A DNA stretch of 64,000 bases from an uncultured bacterium (GTDB lineage Bacteria; Verrucomicrobiota; Lentisphaeria; Victivallales; UBA1829). The number at the start of each line of letters is the position of its first letter. Positions within the stretch are counted from its first letter, which is position 1. Where the stretch lies: positions 1-64,000 of the forward strand of contig CACYZF010000011.1 in NCBI GenBank assembly GCA_902778895.1, written 5' to 3'. The notes beneath the pieces are model-generated. The model was not told the origin of the DNA, ran no database searches, and saw only the letters and a program-made list of their open reading frames with translations. Positions 34,454-46,071 of this stretch are shown here, in pieces. Made by a program: the position numbers and the translations under genes.

Positions 34454-35734
34454 TCATCTGCCGCCTCGGCCGCCACCGAAGCCGCCGCCACCGCCGCCAC
34501 GGCCACCGCCGCCGGCATTGCCGCCGCCGAAGCCGCCGCCACCGCCGGTACGGGTATTTCCGCCACCGGTACGGGCATTGCCGCCGCCGCGGTTATTGCC
34601 GCCGCCACCGAAGTTCGCGGTCGCGCCGCCGCCATTATTGCCGCCGCCGAAGCCGCCCATGCCGCCGCCACCGGGACCACCGCCACCGAAGCCGCCGCCA
34701 CCGGGACCACCGCCCATGCCGCCGCCGAAGTCCATGCCTCCGCCGCCGAAGCCGCCGCCACCGGGACCGCCGCCCATGCCGCCCCGGCCACCGCCGAAGC
34801 CGCCTGCGCCGCCACCGAAGTCCATGCCGCCGCCGAAGCCGCCCATGCCGCCGCCCAGACCGCCCATGCGGTTGGCGGCGCCGCCCATGCCGAAGCCGGC
34901 ACGGCCATTATTGGCGGATGCATCCTGCATTGTCAGTTCGATCGTTTCCTGGTTGCGGGTGAGCGTGGCGGACGTACGGGTCACGGCTGCAAGCGTGTAG
35001 CCGTTCGAAAGCGTTTCGCCGACGCGGATATATTGTTTATTGGAGTTGGACGCATTGGCCGTCGCCACGGTACCGTCCGCGGTCACGCCGTCGCGCCCCG
35101 TATTTCTCTGCTGGTTCTGGTTCTGCAGAAGCTCGATCTGCTGGTTGGAACGTTCGAGACGCTGCTGGAGCAGCGCGGCCTGCTGGTCCGTGACGCCCTC
35201 TGTCTGCTGGAGGGTCTGAAGCAGGGTTGCCAGTTCCGCGCGGGTGTCAAGCGCCTGCTGCATCTGCTGTTCCTGCGCCGCCGCCAGTTCCTCGGCGTTG
35301 TTCGTGTTATTGCCGTTCTGGTTGTTGCGGCCCATCATCTGCATGTTCCGCATCATCTGCGCATTGCGCTGAAGGATGATGGCGCCCGCGATGTCGCCGA
35401 TGGTGAAGGTACCGGCAAGCGTCATGTCGCCGCGGTTGACCGGCGTCGCCGCTCTGCGGCCCGCGGCCGTGGCCTGCGGAGCGCGTTCGGGATCGAAGAT
35501 GTTCAGTGCGACCGTGGTGTTGATCTGCGTCTCGGGCGTCACGGTGGTGTACCGGCGCTGCGGTTGCTGGAGTTGCTGCTGGATGTTTCTGGGCTGAGGC
35601 GTCGAGGAACGGCGTTCCTTCGTGACGGACGTCGCGACCTCGGCGTTAACATTCGGTTCGCTCAGCCATTGGCTTGCTCCCAGCGCAATAATCCCGGCAA
35701 GGAGGATATTGGCGAAGATAAGAATCGCTCTCAT
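34454..35734 (-). CDS. GspC-like T2SS protein with split HR domain and glycine-rich tail
   Basis: A 426-aa single-pass inner-membrane protein. A helix at 3-22 is followed by a proline/glutamine linker and NIFDPERAP. The homology-region beta strands typical of GspC/PilP appear as two parts: 104-122 (MTLAGTFTIGDIAGAIILQ) and 234-270 (QYIRVGETLSNGYTLAAV, then TLTRNQETIELTM). A 110-residue M/N/Q-rich and helical insert lies between them. Residues 278-426 are almost entirely glycine with methionine, phenylalanine and asparagine spacers. GspC joins the inner-membrane platform to the secretin. It lies directly before gspD, where gspC normally is. AGGAG precedes the ATG. The C assignment is inference from position, topology and HR-like strands. 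Confidence 0.7.
   Translation of the reverse strand: MRAILIFANILLAGIIALGASQWLSEPNVNAEVATSVTKERRSSTPQPRNIQQQLQQPQRRYTTVTPETQINTTVALNIFDPERAPQATAAGRRAATPVNRGDMTLAGTFTIGDIAGAIILQRNAQMMRNMQMMGRNNQNGNNTNNAEELAAAQEQQMQQALDTRAELATLLQTLQQTEGVTDQQAALLQQRLERSNQQIELLQNQNQQRNTGRDGVTADGTVATANASNSNKQYIRVGETLSNGYTLAAVTRTSATLTRNQETIELTMQDASANNGRAGFGMGGAANRMGGLGGGMGGFGGGMDFGGGAGGFGGGRGGMGGGPGGGGFGGGGMDFGGGMGGGPGGGGFGGGGPGGGGMGGFGGGNNGGGATANFGGGGNNRGGGNARTGGGNTRTGGGGGFGGGNAGGGGRGGGGGGFGGGRGGR
34500..34910. repeat. GCC-rich triplet and dodecamer repeats coding the GspC-like glycine tail
   Basis: The plus strand carries runs of CCGCCGAAG, CCGCCACCG and CCGCCCATG units. They code Gly-Gly-X on the minus strand and could vary in length by slippage. 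Confidence 0.7.
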
Positions 35735-35746
35735 GGTTCATTCTCC

Positions 35747-36658
35747 TCAGTTGGTAGTGGCATTGGCCGCAGGTCCCTGTTGCGCGGGGGTTGCTGCTGC
35801 GGAGGCAGCGGCCGGTTGATTGGTTGTTGCAGGACGGGCAGGAGTCGTCGCCGCAGGCGTTACCGCGCCGGCAGCGGGAGTCGTCGGAGTCGTTGCGCCT
35901 GCCGCGGGCGTCGCCGCCGCAGCAGCACCGGCAGCAGGAGTCGTGGTCGCCCTGGCTGTCGAAGCTGTCGTAGTGGTCTTGGCCGTCGACGAAGTCGTCA
36001 CTTTGGCCGTATTACCGGCGGGCGAATACTTGATGACGCGGACCTGGCCGGTCGTGCGGAACATCTGGGCCGTCGGCGTGGCGGCCGCGGTCGCGGCGGC
36101 GCCGGGACGCGCTCCGGGACCGGTCACGGCACGGGCGCGATTGGGTTCGAGGCGGATTTCAACGCGGCGCCAGGAAAGACGCGGCGTGCATTTTTCGATT
36201 TCCGCAAAGAACCGGACGACCTTGCTGTATTCGTCGACGACCGTGAAATCGAGGTCGGCGTAGGAAAGTTCGTTGTTGATATTGGAGGTTCTGACCGAAC
36301 CGAGCGTCTGGATGTTGGCCTCGGCGTTCTGGGCCGCCGTGCTGACGAGGTTGCGGAGCTCGGTTTCTGGCTGACCGTCGCGGTCGGCGTTCCAGTAGCT
36401 CGCGAGGGAATCCTCATAGCTGGCCTGGAGATCCTCGAACGCGTCCAGTTCGGCTTCCGCCGCGTGGAGCGCATTGGTATCCTTTTTGATGTCAGTACGG
36501 ACGCCCTCGATGTCGGCCTCGGAGGGGAACCAGGTGCCGCCGGCCGAGGTCTTGCTGAGGTACACAATAAGAACCGTCCAGCAGAGGACCATCGCGGTAA
36601 CCGCGAGGGCGAGCTTACCCGCCGGAGTGGCAAAGAATTGTTTCGGAGTCTGTTTCAT
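35747..36658 (-). CDS. GspM/PilO-like T2SS protein with Ala/Thr/Pro-rich tail
   Basis: A 303-aa inner-membrane protein. One helix at about 16-34 is followed by a coiled region (VRTDIKKDTNALHAAEAELDAF) and a ferredoxin-like domain (YADLDFTVVDEYSKVVRFFAEIEK ... WRRVEIRLEP), as in GspM or PilO. From about 185 the sequence is Ala/Thr/Pro-rich low complexity, with long Thr- and Ala-runs. It overlaps the GspL-like gene by ATGA and precedes the GspC-like gene. The M/O identity is inferred from layout. Confidence 0.68.
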   Translation of the reverse strand: MKQTPKQFFATPAGKLALAVTAMVLCWTVLIVYLSKTSAGGTWFPSEADIEGVRTDIKKDTNALHAAEAELDAFEDLQASYEDSLASYWNADRDGQPETELRNLVSTAAQNAEANIQTLGSVRTSNINNELSYADLDFTVVDEYSKVVRFFAEIEKCTPRLSWRRVEIRLEPNRARAVTGPGARPGAAATAAATPTAQMFRTTGQVRVIKYSPAGNTAKVTTSSTAKTTTTASTARATTTPAAGAAAAATPAAGATTPTTPAAGAVTPAATTPARPATTNQPAAASAAATPAQQGPAANATTN

Positions 36659-37872
36659 TGCTGCGCCTCGGTTTTGACAAGGGATACGGTAAACGTGACA
36701 ATGGTATCGGAAATCCTCTGGTTCAGCCTGCCGATCTTCCAGTAGGAGAAGTGCATGCGCTGGGAGAGGTCGATATTGCGGTTCTGCGTCTGAATGTTGA
36801 GGTCGCAGTTCCCGTCGTTGAAGCGGAACTGGGTCACCAGGGTATCTTCAGGCAGAGCGAGCGAGAGGTCGTAGAGTTTGTTGAGGAGAGAGGGATCGCC
36901 GGCGGAAATCGACGAATTCTTTTCCAGTTCCTTCTTGACCTTTTCGGCCTTTTTGAGGTCGGCCTTGATCTTTTTGGTCTTGTCGCGGATGGCATTGCGC
37001 TCGGTGACCAGGTCGCTGTACTGCTGGTACTGGTGGTACGCGCGGATGCCGTTGCGGTAGCTCCATCCGAGGCCCAGAACGAGAAGCAGGAAGATCATGA
37101 TGATGACCTGGGAACGGCATCTGCTGGGGCGAAGCTTGGGGGGCATGATGCGGACGGAGGGCTCGTTTGCAGCGAAGCTCTTGGCCATGATGAGACGCAT
37201 GACAAGCAGGCAGGCGAGGTAGTCCGAAACGGAGAATTCCCTGCCGACCGGGAACTCGAAATCGTTTTCGAGGACCTTCACCCACTGTTTGTTGCATTCT
37301 TCCGCACTGCCGCGGAACGGGACCCATTCGCCGTGCTGCCAGCAAAACCCGGATTCGATTTCGGGGAGGCAGACGGGCGGGTCGTCGTGTCTGATACCGA
37401 GGAGCGGATAGATGAACTCGTCGGCTTTGACTTTGGCCATCGTGAGGAAAGAAGCCAGGTGGTTGATGGCCACGCCGTCGAACGCATAAACGTTCAGGCG
37501 GTCGGTTTCACCCTCGGCCTGGGCCGGGAAACGGGTGAACTGGAGGACGCAGTCCTGAGGGACCTGCAGCATGTGGAGCGGGAGCTCGAATTCGAGGGCG
37601 TTCTTCTGCGCGCGAACGTTGAGCGGCGCACCCTGGCAGGTGAAGAAGGTCCCGGACTCCATGGCTCCCGTGAGAACCATGCAGCCCGAAATCTGGCCGC
37701 CGTTGTCTTCAAGCGCCTTGCGGAGGGCGGCGGATTCGCCGCCCTGTTCGCAAGGAACAGTGTTCCAGCTTACGATGCGATACTTCTGACCGTGTTTGCG
37801 AAATTTGCAAACCCGCATCGCCGCAGGCGAGAATGATACGATCTGATACACAAGCCTGCTTGAGATACGCAT
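36655..37872 (-). CDS. GspL-like (PilM/PilN-type) T2SS platform protein
   Basis: A 405-aa protein. Residues 1-245 form a cytoplasmic domain with weak actin-like (PilM/GspL) character. A basic stretch (PKLRPSRCRSQ) precedes a helix at about 253-270. A PilN-like periplasmic part follows, with a coiled coil (TERNAIRDKTKKIKADLKKAEK) and LYDLSLALPEDTLVTQFRFNDG, which is typical of PilN/GspL. It would link the ATPase GspE to the platform. The gene begins behind AAGGAC and is coupled to the GspM-like gene. Confidence 0.72.
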   Translation of the reverse strand: MRISSRLVYQIVSFSPAAMRVCKFRKHGQKYRIVSWNTVPCEQGGESAALRKALEDNGGQISGCMVLTGAMESGTFFTCQGAPLNVRAQKNALEFELPLHMLQVPQDCVLQFTRFPAQAEGETDRLNVYAFDGVAINHLASFLTMAKVKADEFIYPLLGIRHDDPPVCLPEIESGFCWQHGEWVPFRGSAEECNKQWVKVLENDFEFPVGREFSVSDYLACLLVMRLIMAKSFAANEPSVRIMPPKLRPSRCRSQVIIMIFLLLVLGLGWSYRNGIRAYHQYQQYSDLVTERNAIRDKTKKIKADLKKAEKVKKELEKNSSISAGDPSLLNKLYDLSLALPEDTLVTQFRFNDGNCDLNIQTQNRNIDLSQRMHFSYWKIGRLNQRISDTIVTFTVSLVKTEAQQ

Positions 37873-37944
37873 CGTTGTCTGTCCTTACTGTTGTTGGTTA
37901 TGATTAACTTTGTCGATAATCGGCGTTATATTCGGATCCGGAGA

Positions 37945-39153
<1,209 letters not shown>

Positions 39154-39255
39154 AGTTCCGTTCCTTTCAAAAATTGTATTTGGTTTGGTTAGTTGTAATG
39201 CGAGGCATCGCTACAGATTAACGAAACCTTTTTGCGTTTTATTGTGTATATCGCC

Positions 39256-39284
39256 AAAAAAAAAGCTGTTTTTTAGAGCTTTTT
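39256..39284 (-). terminator. Terminator of tRNA-Leu
   Basis: AAAAAGCT (39260-39267) and AGCTTTTT (39277-39284) form the stem, and on the minus strand T continues past it. It separates tRNA-Leu from the T2SS operon head. Confidence 0.6.
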
Positions 39285-39340
39285 CGGTATTTCTGTTCTT
39301 TCCGTTCAATTTTTTTGTGTTTTTTCGCCGAATGTCCAAA

Positions 39341-39420
39341 TGCCCGGGGCGGGACTCGAACCCGCATGGATGTACCGACAGATTTTAAGTCTGTTGCGTC
39401 TGCCATTTCGCCACCCGGGC
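39341..39420 (-). tRNA. tRNA-Leu (anticodon TAA)
   Basis: On the minus strand, GCCCGGG pairs with CCCGGGC, the D arm is GGCGAAATGGCAGACGC, the anticodon loop CTTAAAA gives TAA, and the T arm is GCGGGTTCGAGTCCCGC. The CCA end is not encoded, unlike the serine and aspartate tRNAs here. Confidence 0.95.
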
Positions 39421-39433
39421 GCGATTTTCTATA

Positions 39434-39461
39434 AATGTAGCACTGCGCATGGAAAAATCAA
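39434..39461 (-). promoter_or_regulatory. Promoter of tRNA-Leu
   Basis: On the minus strand, TTGATT (39461-39456), a 16-bp spacer and TACATT (39439-39434), 13 bp before the tRNA. Confidence 0.6.
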
Positions 39462-39686
39462 GAGCTTTTCGTAGTTCCAAATGATTTTTTTTAGGGAAAG
39501 CTTGCTGTTGTTTTAGGTTTTAAATCACTTTTCCGGTTTTTGCCTATTTTTCCGCCTGTTTTCGAGCGCACGAATCCGGTTTGGGACACGGGATCATTCT
39601 CTCTGCCGCAAAGAAAGGACCGTCATCTCTGAAACGCTTCCTTTTTTGTACAGATCCGCAAATCGCAAAAAAGAGCGCAGGCCGGG

Positions 39687-39715
39687 TTGAAAAATGCGCG
39701 TATGAGGGATATGTT
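39687..39715 (+). promoter_or_regulatory. Promoter of the nucleotidase operon
   Basis: TTGAAA (39687-39692), a 17-bp spacer and TATGTT (39710-39715). Confidence 0.55.
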
Positions 39716-39788
39716 ATTAGGTGATGTATTTTCGCGCCCGCGCATATTCGCCACTGTTCAACCTGCCGCAAAAAACAAGGATCCGACG

Positions 39789-41282
39789 TTGCATAAGATT
39801 CTCGCCATTATCCTTCCGATCGTTCTTTCCGGCATGTTTCATCATTCCCTGGACGCTGCGCCAAAAAGACTTACGATTCTTCAGACGACTGACATCCATG
39901 GGGCAACCGGAGACGAAAGAGGTCCGGGGCTGATCCAGATTGCGGGAGCCGCCGAACGCATCAAGCCCGACCTCTGGATCGACTGCGGCGACCTTACGCA
40001 GGGGTCGTTTTCGTGTACGATCGACAACGGCGCATCCATGGTGGAGGGGCTGAACGCGGCCGGATGCGATGTCTGGGTACCGGGCAATCACGATTTCGAC
40101 TATGGCGTTGAGACACTTGCGAAACGGATCGTGGGGTTCCGCGGGACATCGCTGGCGGCCAACATGAAATCGAACGTTTTTCCGATGAAAACCGCGGCAT
40201 GGGCGATGTTTGAACGGCAGGACGTGAGGATCGCCGTCATTGGCATCGTACCGCCATATCTCGGACTTTGGATCGAACCGGGAAAACTGACGGGGCTTGA
40301 ACTGGAATCGCCGGACGCCGCACTCGAACGCATCATGCCGGAGGTCATGGCGTCGAAACCTGATTTGATCGTGCTCGCCATTCATCTGGGCGAGTTCATC
40401 GCGGGCCGCCTCAACCCGGACGGCAAACTCCGCAGCATGGCATCCCTTTCCGCGCAATTTCCGCAAATCGACCTGATCCTGGCGGGACATTCGCACCAGA
40501 CGGAGCCGGGCAAAAGGCTGTATCCGGGCGCATGGTTCGTACAGGCTCCCCCGCTCGGAGCCGGATGCGCGCAGATCACGGTCGAGGTCGATCCCGCCGC
40601 GAAAGGCAACAAGGTGCTGTCCGTGACCTCGAAAATCATCGAAGGCAAGGATCAGCCGGAATCAAAGAAACTGCTCCCGGTTCTCGATCCTGTCCGGAAA
40701 CAGGCCGCCGAAACGGGACGCAAACCCGTCGCGAAGCTCGATTTCGAGTTGGAACCGATGAAAAACGGGATGAAGCCGAACCGTCTGGCGGAGCTGATCT
40801 GTCTTGCCATGATGGAGGCGACCGGAGCGGACGCGGCGTTCTCCGGGACGTTGTCGAATTACAAAGTGTCGCCCGGAACGCTGAACGAACGCGAGCTTTT
40901 CCTGTTGGCGCCGTACACGGACTCCATTGAAGTGCGAAGTCTTTCGCCTGCTCAGATCCGGACGATCCTGCGCGAGCTCGAAATGAAGCAGAAAACGGCG
41001 GACTGCATGATGTATACGGGATTCACCGCGCCGGACGGCATCGACGGTACGCTCGTGCTGGGCAAAACGGGGAAACCGATCCCGGAAACGGGCCGCATCA
41101 AGATCGCGGTCAACACCTACGACGCACATGGCGGGGGCGGACGGTATCCGAAACTCAAGGAAATCGTGGAAACCGTGAAGCCGCCGAAGTCCGTACCGGA
41201 AGCCGACATCCGCGACGCCCTGCGCAATTACTTGAAAAAACATAACCCTGTTCCCAATACCGTACCCGGGAGGAAACCATGA
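39789..41282 (+). CDS. Exported 5'-nucleotidase / metallophosphoesterase (UshA/YfkN type)
   Basis: A 497-aa secreted phosphoesterase, likely acting on nucleotides in the periplasm. The start taken is TTG 39789, with AAGGA seven bases upstream. It gives a clean signal peptide (to about SLDA, residue 23), and the promoter hexamers lie upstream. The N-terminal metallophosphatase domain has TTDIHG, IDCGDLTQG, GNHDFDYG, IHLGE and GHSHQ metal-binding motifs. The C-terminal 5'-nucleotidase domain has NRLAELICLAMMEATGAD and LFLLAPYTDSIEV. It is followed at once by a lipoprotein gene (ATGA overlap). Confidence 0.9.
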   Translation: MHKILAIILPIVLSGMFHHSLDAAPKRLTILQTTDIHGATGDERGPGLIQIAGAAERIKPDLWIDCGDLTQGSFSCTIDNGASMVEGLNAAGCDVWVPGNHDFDYGVETLAKRIVGFRGTSLAANMKSNVFPMKTAAWAMFERQDVRIAVIGIVPPYLGLWIEPGKLTGLELESPDAALERIMPEVMASKPDLIVLAIHLGEFIAGRLNPDGKLRSMASLSAQFPQIDLILAGHSHQTEPGKRLYPGAWFVQAPPLGAGCAQITVEVDPAAKGNKVLSVTSKIIEGKDQPESKKLLPVLDPVRKQAAETGRKPVAKLDFELEPMKNGMKPNRLAELICLAMMEATGADAAFSGTLSNYKVSPGTLNERELFLLAPYTDSIEVRSLSPAQIRTILRELEMKQKTADCMMYTGFTAPDGIDGTLVLGKTGKPIPETGRIKIAVNTYDAHGGGGRYPKLKEIVETVKPPKSVPEADIRDALRNYLKKHNPVPNTVPGRKP

Positions 41283-41812
41283 AACTCCGCATCCTGATCT
41301 TACTTTTCTTTTCCCTGACGGCGCTCCTGAGCTCGTGCCAATCATCCAACGAGGTCTACGATCCGTTCTTCCAGCCGACCGAAGCCGACAAGCTCACGCA
41401 GGAAGAGATCGACAGCATCATCTGGCACGCCAAGAATTTTATCGCGTCCAATAAAAGTCTCCGTCTCGGAAAGGTCCACCGGAAGATGATCCAGGACAAC
41501 GAGCCCGTAACCCGCATCGTCTACAGCGGAAAAAAACACGGTCGGATCGAGCTTGAATGGCCGATCTCGTCCGACACCGTGGTCCTGCTGTCCTCGCGTG
41601 GCGACCTGCTGTCCAAACGCCAGCCGTGGGTGCTGGAAATCCTGTCCGGCAAACAGAAAGGCGGCCTGAGCGACGCCGAGCTAGAACAGTGGCGGAACGT
41701 CGACACGGCGGACGAATTCGAGGACGACGATGCGGGCGGGGCGTGGGAAACGCTGGGCGTGGAGCCGATCCCCGTGATCGAAGACAAATCCGAAGACAAA
41801 AAGGAGAAATGA
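41279..41812 (+). CDS. Lipoprotein of unknown function
   Basis: A 177-aa protein with a lipobox LLSSC at 16-20, then an acidic C-terminus rich in D and E. No family recognised. GGAGG precedes the ATG. It lies in an operon between the nucleotidase and an ArnT-like transferase, overlapping both by an ATGA junction. Confidence 0.75.
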   Translation: MKLRILILLFFSLTALLSSCQSSNEVYDPFFQPTEADKLTQEEIDSIIWHAKNFIASNKSLRLGKVHRKMIQDNEPVTRIVYSGKKHGRIELEWPISSDTVVLLSSRGDLLSKRQPWVLEILSGKQKGGLSDAELEQWRNVDTADEFEDDDAGGAWETLGVEPIPVIEDKSEDKKEK

Positions 41813-43296
41813 TCGATACTATGAGTTCAAAAAACAGCAAATCCGGTCCTCTGTTCAGCCGGAAACAGTTTCTCTGGCTCCTCTGGGCGCTTGTCCTGCT
41901 CCGGCTCCTTCTGAACATCGTCGTGCCGCTCATGGATCCCTCGGAGGCGAGGTACGCCCTGATCTGCAAACTCATGGCGGAAACCCATAATTTCCTGGAA
42001 CCGAAACTCATCCACGACGGCGTCCTGATGAATTTCGAGGGGAAACCGCCCCTGTATTTCCAGGCCGGAGCTGTCGCCTGCCATATCTTCGGCATCGATC
42101 TCTTCGCGGTACGCCTGCCGTCGACGCTCTTCGCGGCTGGTCTGCTCGCGGTCCTGTACGGCACGATCCGCCGGATCAGGGACAAAAACGTCGCCAAGCT
42201 GGCCGTATTGCTCACGCTCGGCAGTCCGGTGTTTTTCATGTACGCCGGGATGTGCATGACGGACATGGCGCTGGCGTTCTGCGTGTGCTCTGCCGTATTC
42301 GCCTACATGCTGTTCGACCATGAGAACGCCCTGCGCAACAAAAGGCTCGCGAGCATCGGGTTCTTCGCCGCGCTCGCGCTCGGAATGCTCGTGAAGGGGC
42401 CGGTCGCACTGGTCATGGCGGGCGTTCCGGTCTTCCTCTTCGTGCTGCTCGGGAACCGCTGGAGCGACCTCAAACATCACGCTTGGCTCCCCGGATTCGC
42501 CGTGTTCTTCCTGATCGCCGCTCCGTGGTACATCATGATGCAGCAGTCGAATCCCGATTTTCTGTATTACTTCTTCGTGAACGAGAATTTCAAGCGGTTC
42601 CTGTTCAAGGATTACGGCGACCAGTACGGGGCGGGACGCGAATTCTTCCGCGGAATGGCATTCCTGTGGTTCCTGATCTCGAACCTGCCTGGCGTGCTGC
42701 TCATACTGGTCCCGGCATTTTCGCGAACTGGACGCGGCAAGCTGGCGGAGGTCCTGCGGAAAAAATCCCTCGCAGACGACCTGCCGCTGCTCGGTTTCCT
42801 CTTCATCACGCTTTTCTGGTGCCTCACGAGCCGTGTGCTGATCACCTACGTGCTCCCGACCGTGCCGTTCTTCTCCGTCTGGCTGGCGGACCGCATGACC
42901 GCCTGGGGCTATGCCGACACGGAGAAATTCCGCATGTCGCTCCGGGCGGGACTCCCCGTGATCTGGTGCGTGACCGGCATGGTGTTCGCCTCGCTGTGGA
43001 TCGCGGGCGACCGCTGGGTCAACAAGATGCCGGGCGATTTCTTCGAAGACATCGCGGCGACCGTCCCGGACGGGGGGTATTTCTACTTTTACCGGAAAGT
43101 CCCGTATTCCGCGTATTTCTACCTCGGGGAACGCGTGATCGCGCATCCCAACGAGGACCCGGATGCGAGCGAGGCGGCATCCCATCCGCATTATCTCGTC
43201 GCCACGAAACGCGACACAAAGAGGCACCCGCTCAAAGGCTTCCGGCGTCCGGTCATGGAATCGGGCGTCTGGACGCTCTACGCGCCGTCGGAGTAA
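41809..43296 (+). CDS. Glycosyltransferase family 39 / ArnT-like membrane transferase
   Basis: A 495-aa GT-C enzyme with about 11-12 transmembrane helices. The first loop has MDPSEARYALICKLMAETHN (the D/E pair typical of PMT/ArnT catalytic loops) and FEGKPPLYFQ. Such enzymes transfer a sugar from a polyprenyl phosphate carrier to a lipid or protein on the outer face. The GT2 genes in this window could supply the donor (inference). ATG 41809 overlaps the lipoprotein stop; MSSK five codons later is an alternative. Confidence 0.87.
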   Translation: MIDTMSSKNSKSGPLFSRKQFLWLLWALVLLRLLLNIVVPLMDPSEARYALICKLMAETHNFLEPKLIHDGVLMNFEGKPPLYFQAGAVACHIFGIDLFAVRLPSTLFAAGLLAVLYGTIRRIRDKNVAKLAVLLTLGSPVFFMYAGMCMTDMALAFCVCSAVFAYMLFDHENALRNKRLASIGFFAALALGMLVKGPVALVMAGVPVFLFVLLGNRWSDLKHHAWLPGFAVFFLIAAPWYIMMQQSNPDFLYYFFVNENFKRFLFKDYGDQYGAGREFFRGMAFLWFLISNLPGVLLILVPAFSRTGRGKLAEVLRKKSLADDLPLLGFLFITLFWCLTSRVLITYVLPTVPFFSVWLADRMTAWGYADTEKFRMSLRAGLPVIWCVTGMVFASLWIAGDRWVNKMPGDFFEDIAATVPDGGYFYFYRKVPYSAYFYLGERVIAHPNEDPDASEAASHPHYLVATKRDTKRHPLKGFRRPVMESGVWTLYAPSE

Positions 43297-43353
43297 TCTC
43301 GGGCCGGCTGCACTTCCCCGCCCCGTCTTTCCGTTGTTTTTTCGCGGAAAAGT

Positions 43354-43382
43354 TTGCATTTGCCGGGGAATCGTAGTATATT
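43354..43382 (+). promoter_or_regulatory. Promoter of purA-rodA
   Basis: TTGCAT (43354-43359), a 17-bp spacer and TATATT (43377-43382), 50 bp before purA. Confidence 0.6.
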
Positions 43383-43414
43383 TATTTGTCTATGTCTTAA
43401 CACATTTCTTTTAA

Positions 43415-44704
<1,290 letters not shown>

Positions 44705-44744
44705 TCCGGCGCCATAGGACAGCAAGACCGCAGGAGGGGGCGTC

Positions 44745-45962
44745 ATGGCGGAAAAAAAGAAGAAACGGCGCCGGCTTTCCGGGACCGAGTTCAAGCAGCC
44801 GAAAAACGAAGAAACGAACGCGCAGATCCTGCGTGACGCGATCGGCCGTTTCTTCGCGCGGTTCGACCTCATGCAGATCATTCCGCTGGCGCTCCTCCTG
44901 ACCATCGGCATGTGCTTCGTCCACAGCACCGGCCAGCAGGTCGGCGGACATCACGTCGAGCTGTTCAGCCGCCAGTGCGTTTATCTGGCGGTCGGTCTGG
45001 CGCTCTGGTTCACGTTCATCATGCTGGACTACCGCTGGATCGGGCTGTCCTCCATACTGTTCTACCCGATGGTCATCGCCATCCTTGTGCTGGTGCTGGC
45101 GATCGGTCCGGTCCGCAACAACACCCGGCGCTGGATCGATGTCGGCCCGGTCAGCCTTCAGCCGTCCGAACTCGGCAAAATGGCCGTACTCTTCGCCGTC
45201 GCGTGGCTGGCGTCTTTCAAACGGGTCAACATCAATAAGATATGGTGGATTGGAATCATTCTGTTCCTGACCGGAGTTCCGTTCTTCCTGATCTACAAGG
45301 AACCCGACCTGGGAACCGCTATCGTGCTGATCCCGCTCACCGCCGCCATCCTGTTCGCCGCGAATCTGCGATGGATCTACATCGCCATCATCGCGGTGTT
45401 CTGTATCGGCGGCCCCGTTATCGCCTACAAAAGCCCGATCCTGAAAAACTACCAGAAAAAACGCATCGCTATGTTCCTGGACCCGGAAAGCGAACATTAC
45501 GGCGGCGGCTGGAACGTGATCCAGTCGGAGATCGCGGTGGGAACCGGCGGCATGACGGGCAAAGGCTACCGGCAAGGCACACATACCATGCTCGGCTACC
45601 TGCCGCCGAAAGTCGCCGATTCCGACTTCATCTTCCCGGTCATCGCCGAGGAAACGGGATTCGTCGGCACATTCTCCCTTATCCTGCTCTACGGAATGCT
45701 CCTCTTTTCCATCCTGCGGACGGCGCTGCTGGCTTCCGACCTCTTCGGACGGTATCTGTGCGTCGGGATCGCCGCCATTCTCATGACGCATGTCTTCATC
45801 AACATCGGCATGTGCATCCGCCTGGTCCCCGTGACGGGACTGCCGCTTCCGTTTATCAGTTACGGCGGTACGTTCCTGGTGGCCATGCTGTGCTATCTCG
45901 GCATCGCGCAGAGCGTGTACGCGCACCGGAACGACCCGTCCAGGCTGGATCTGAACAACTGA
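44745..45962 (+). CDS. rodA: Rod-shape determining protein / SEDS peptidoglycan glycosyltransferase RodA
   Basis: A 405-aa SEDS membrane protein with ten helices, polymerising glycan strands in cell elongation. Motifs: TRRWIDVGPVSLQPSELGK, YKEPDLGTAIVL, SEIAVGTGGMTGKGYRQGTHT, LPPKVADSDFIFPVIAEETGFVG and TGLPLPFISYGGT. A basic 30-residue N-terminal extension (MAEKKKKRRRL) precedes the first helix. AGGAGGGGG lies before the ATG. The nearby gene is purA, not the usual pbp2/mreBCD. Confidence 0.93.
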   Translation: MAEKKKKRRRLSGTEFKQPKNEETNAQILRDAIGRFFARFDLMQIIPLALLLTIGMCFVHSTGQQVGGHHVELFSRQCVYLAVGLALWFTFIMLDYRWIGLSSILFYPMVIAILVLVLAIGPVRNNTRRWIDVGPVSLQPSELGKMAVLFAVAWLASFKRVNINKIWWIGIILFLTGVPFFLIYKEPDLGTAIVLIPLTAAILFAANLRWIYIAIIAVFCIGGPVIAYKSPILKNYQKKRIAMFLDPESEHYGGGWNVIQSEIAVGTGGMTGKGYRQGTHTMLGYLPPKVADSDFIFPVIAEETGFVGTFSLILLYGMLLFSILRTALLASDLFGRYLCVGIAAILMTHVFINIGMCIRLVPVTGLPLPFISYGGTFLVAMLCYLGIAQSVYAHRNDPSRLDLNN

Positions 45963-46071
45963 CCGTCCGTTTTAAGAAAACTGATTTAGAATAAGCGAGT
46001 TGCCGTTTTACCCGTCATATTTGACGGATTGACGGATTGAAATGACGGACATGTTGTCAATTCTTTGATCT

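Larger units (their letters stand above)
39421..39788. other. 368-bp intergenic region between divergent tRNA-Leu and nucleotidase
   Basis: It holds two outward promoters (39434-39461 minus; 39687-39715 plus). No gene is evident. An in-frame N-terminal extension of the nucleotidase would run over the second promoter and is therefore rejected. Confidence 0.6.

Noticed and set aside
46012..46047. Short TTGACGGA repeats and CCGTCA/TGACGG palindrome between rodA and the FGE-fold gene
   Set aside because: A six-base stem with no T run; too weak to call a terminator or operator.
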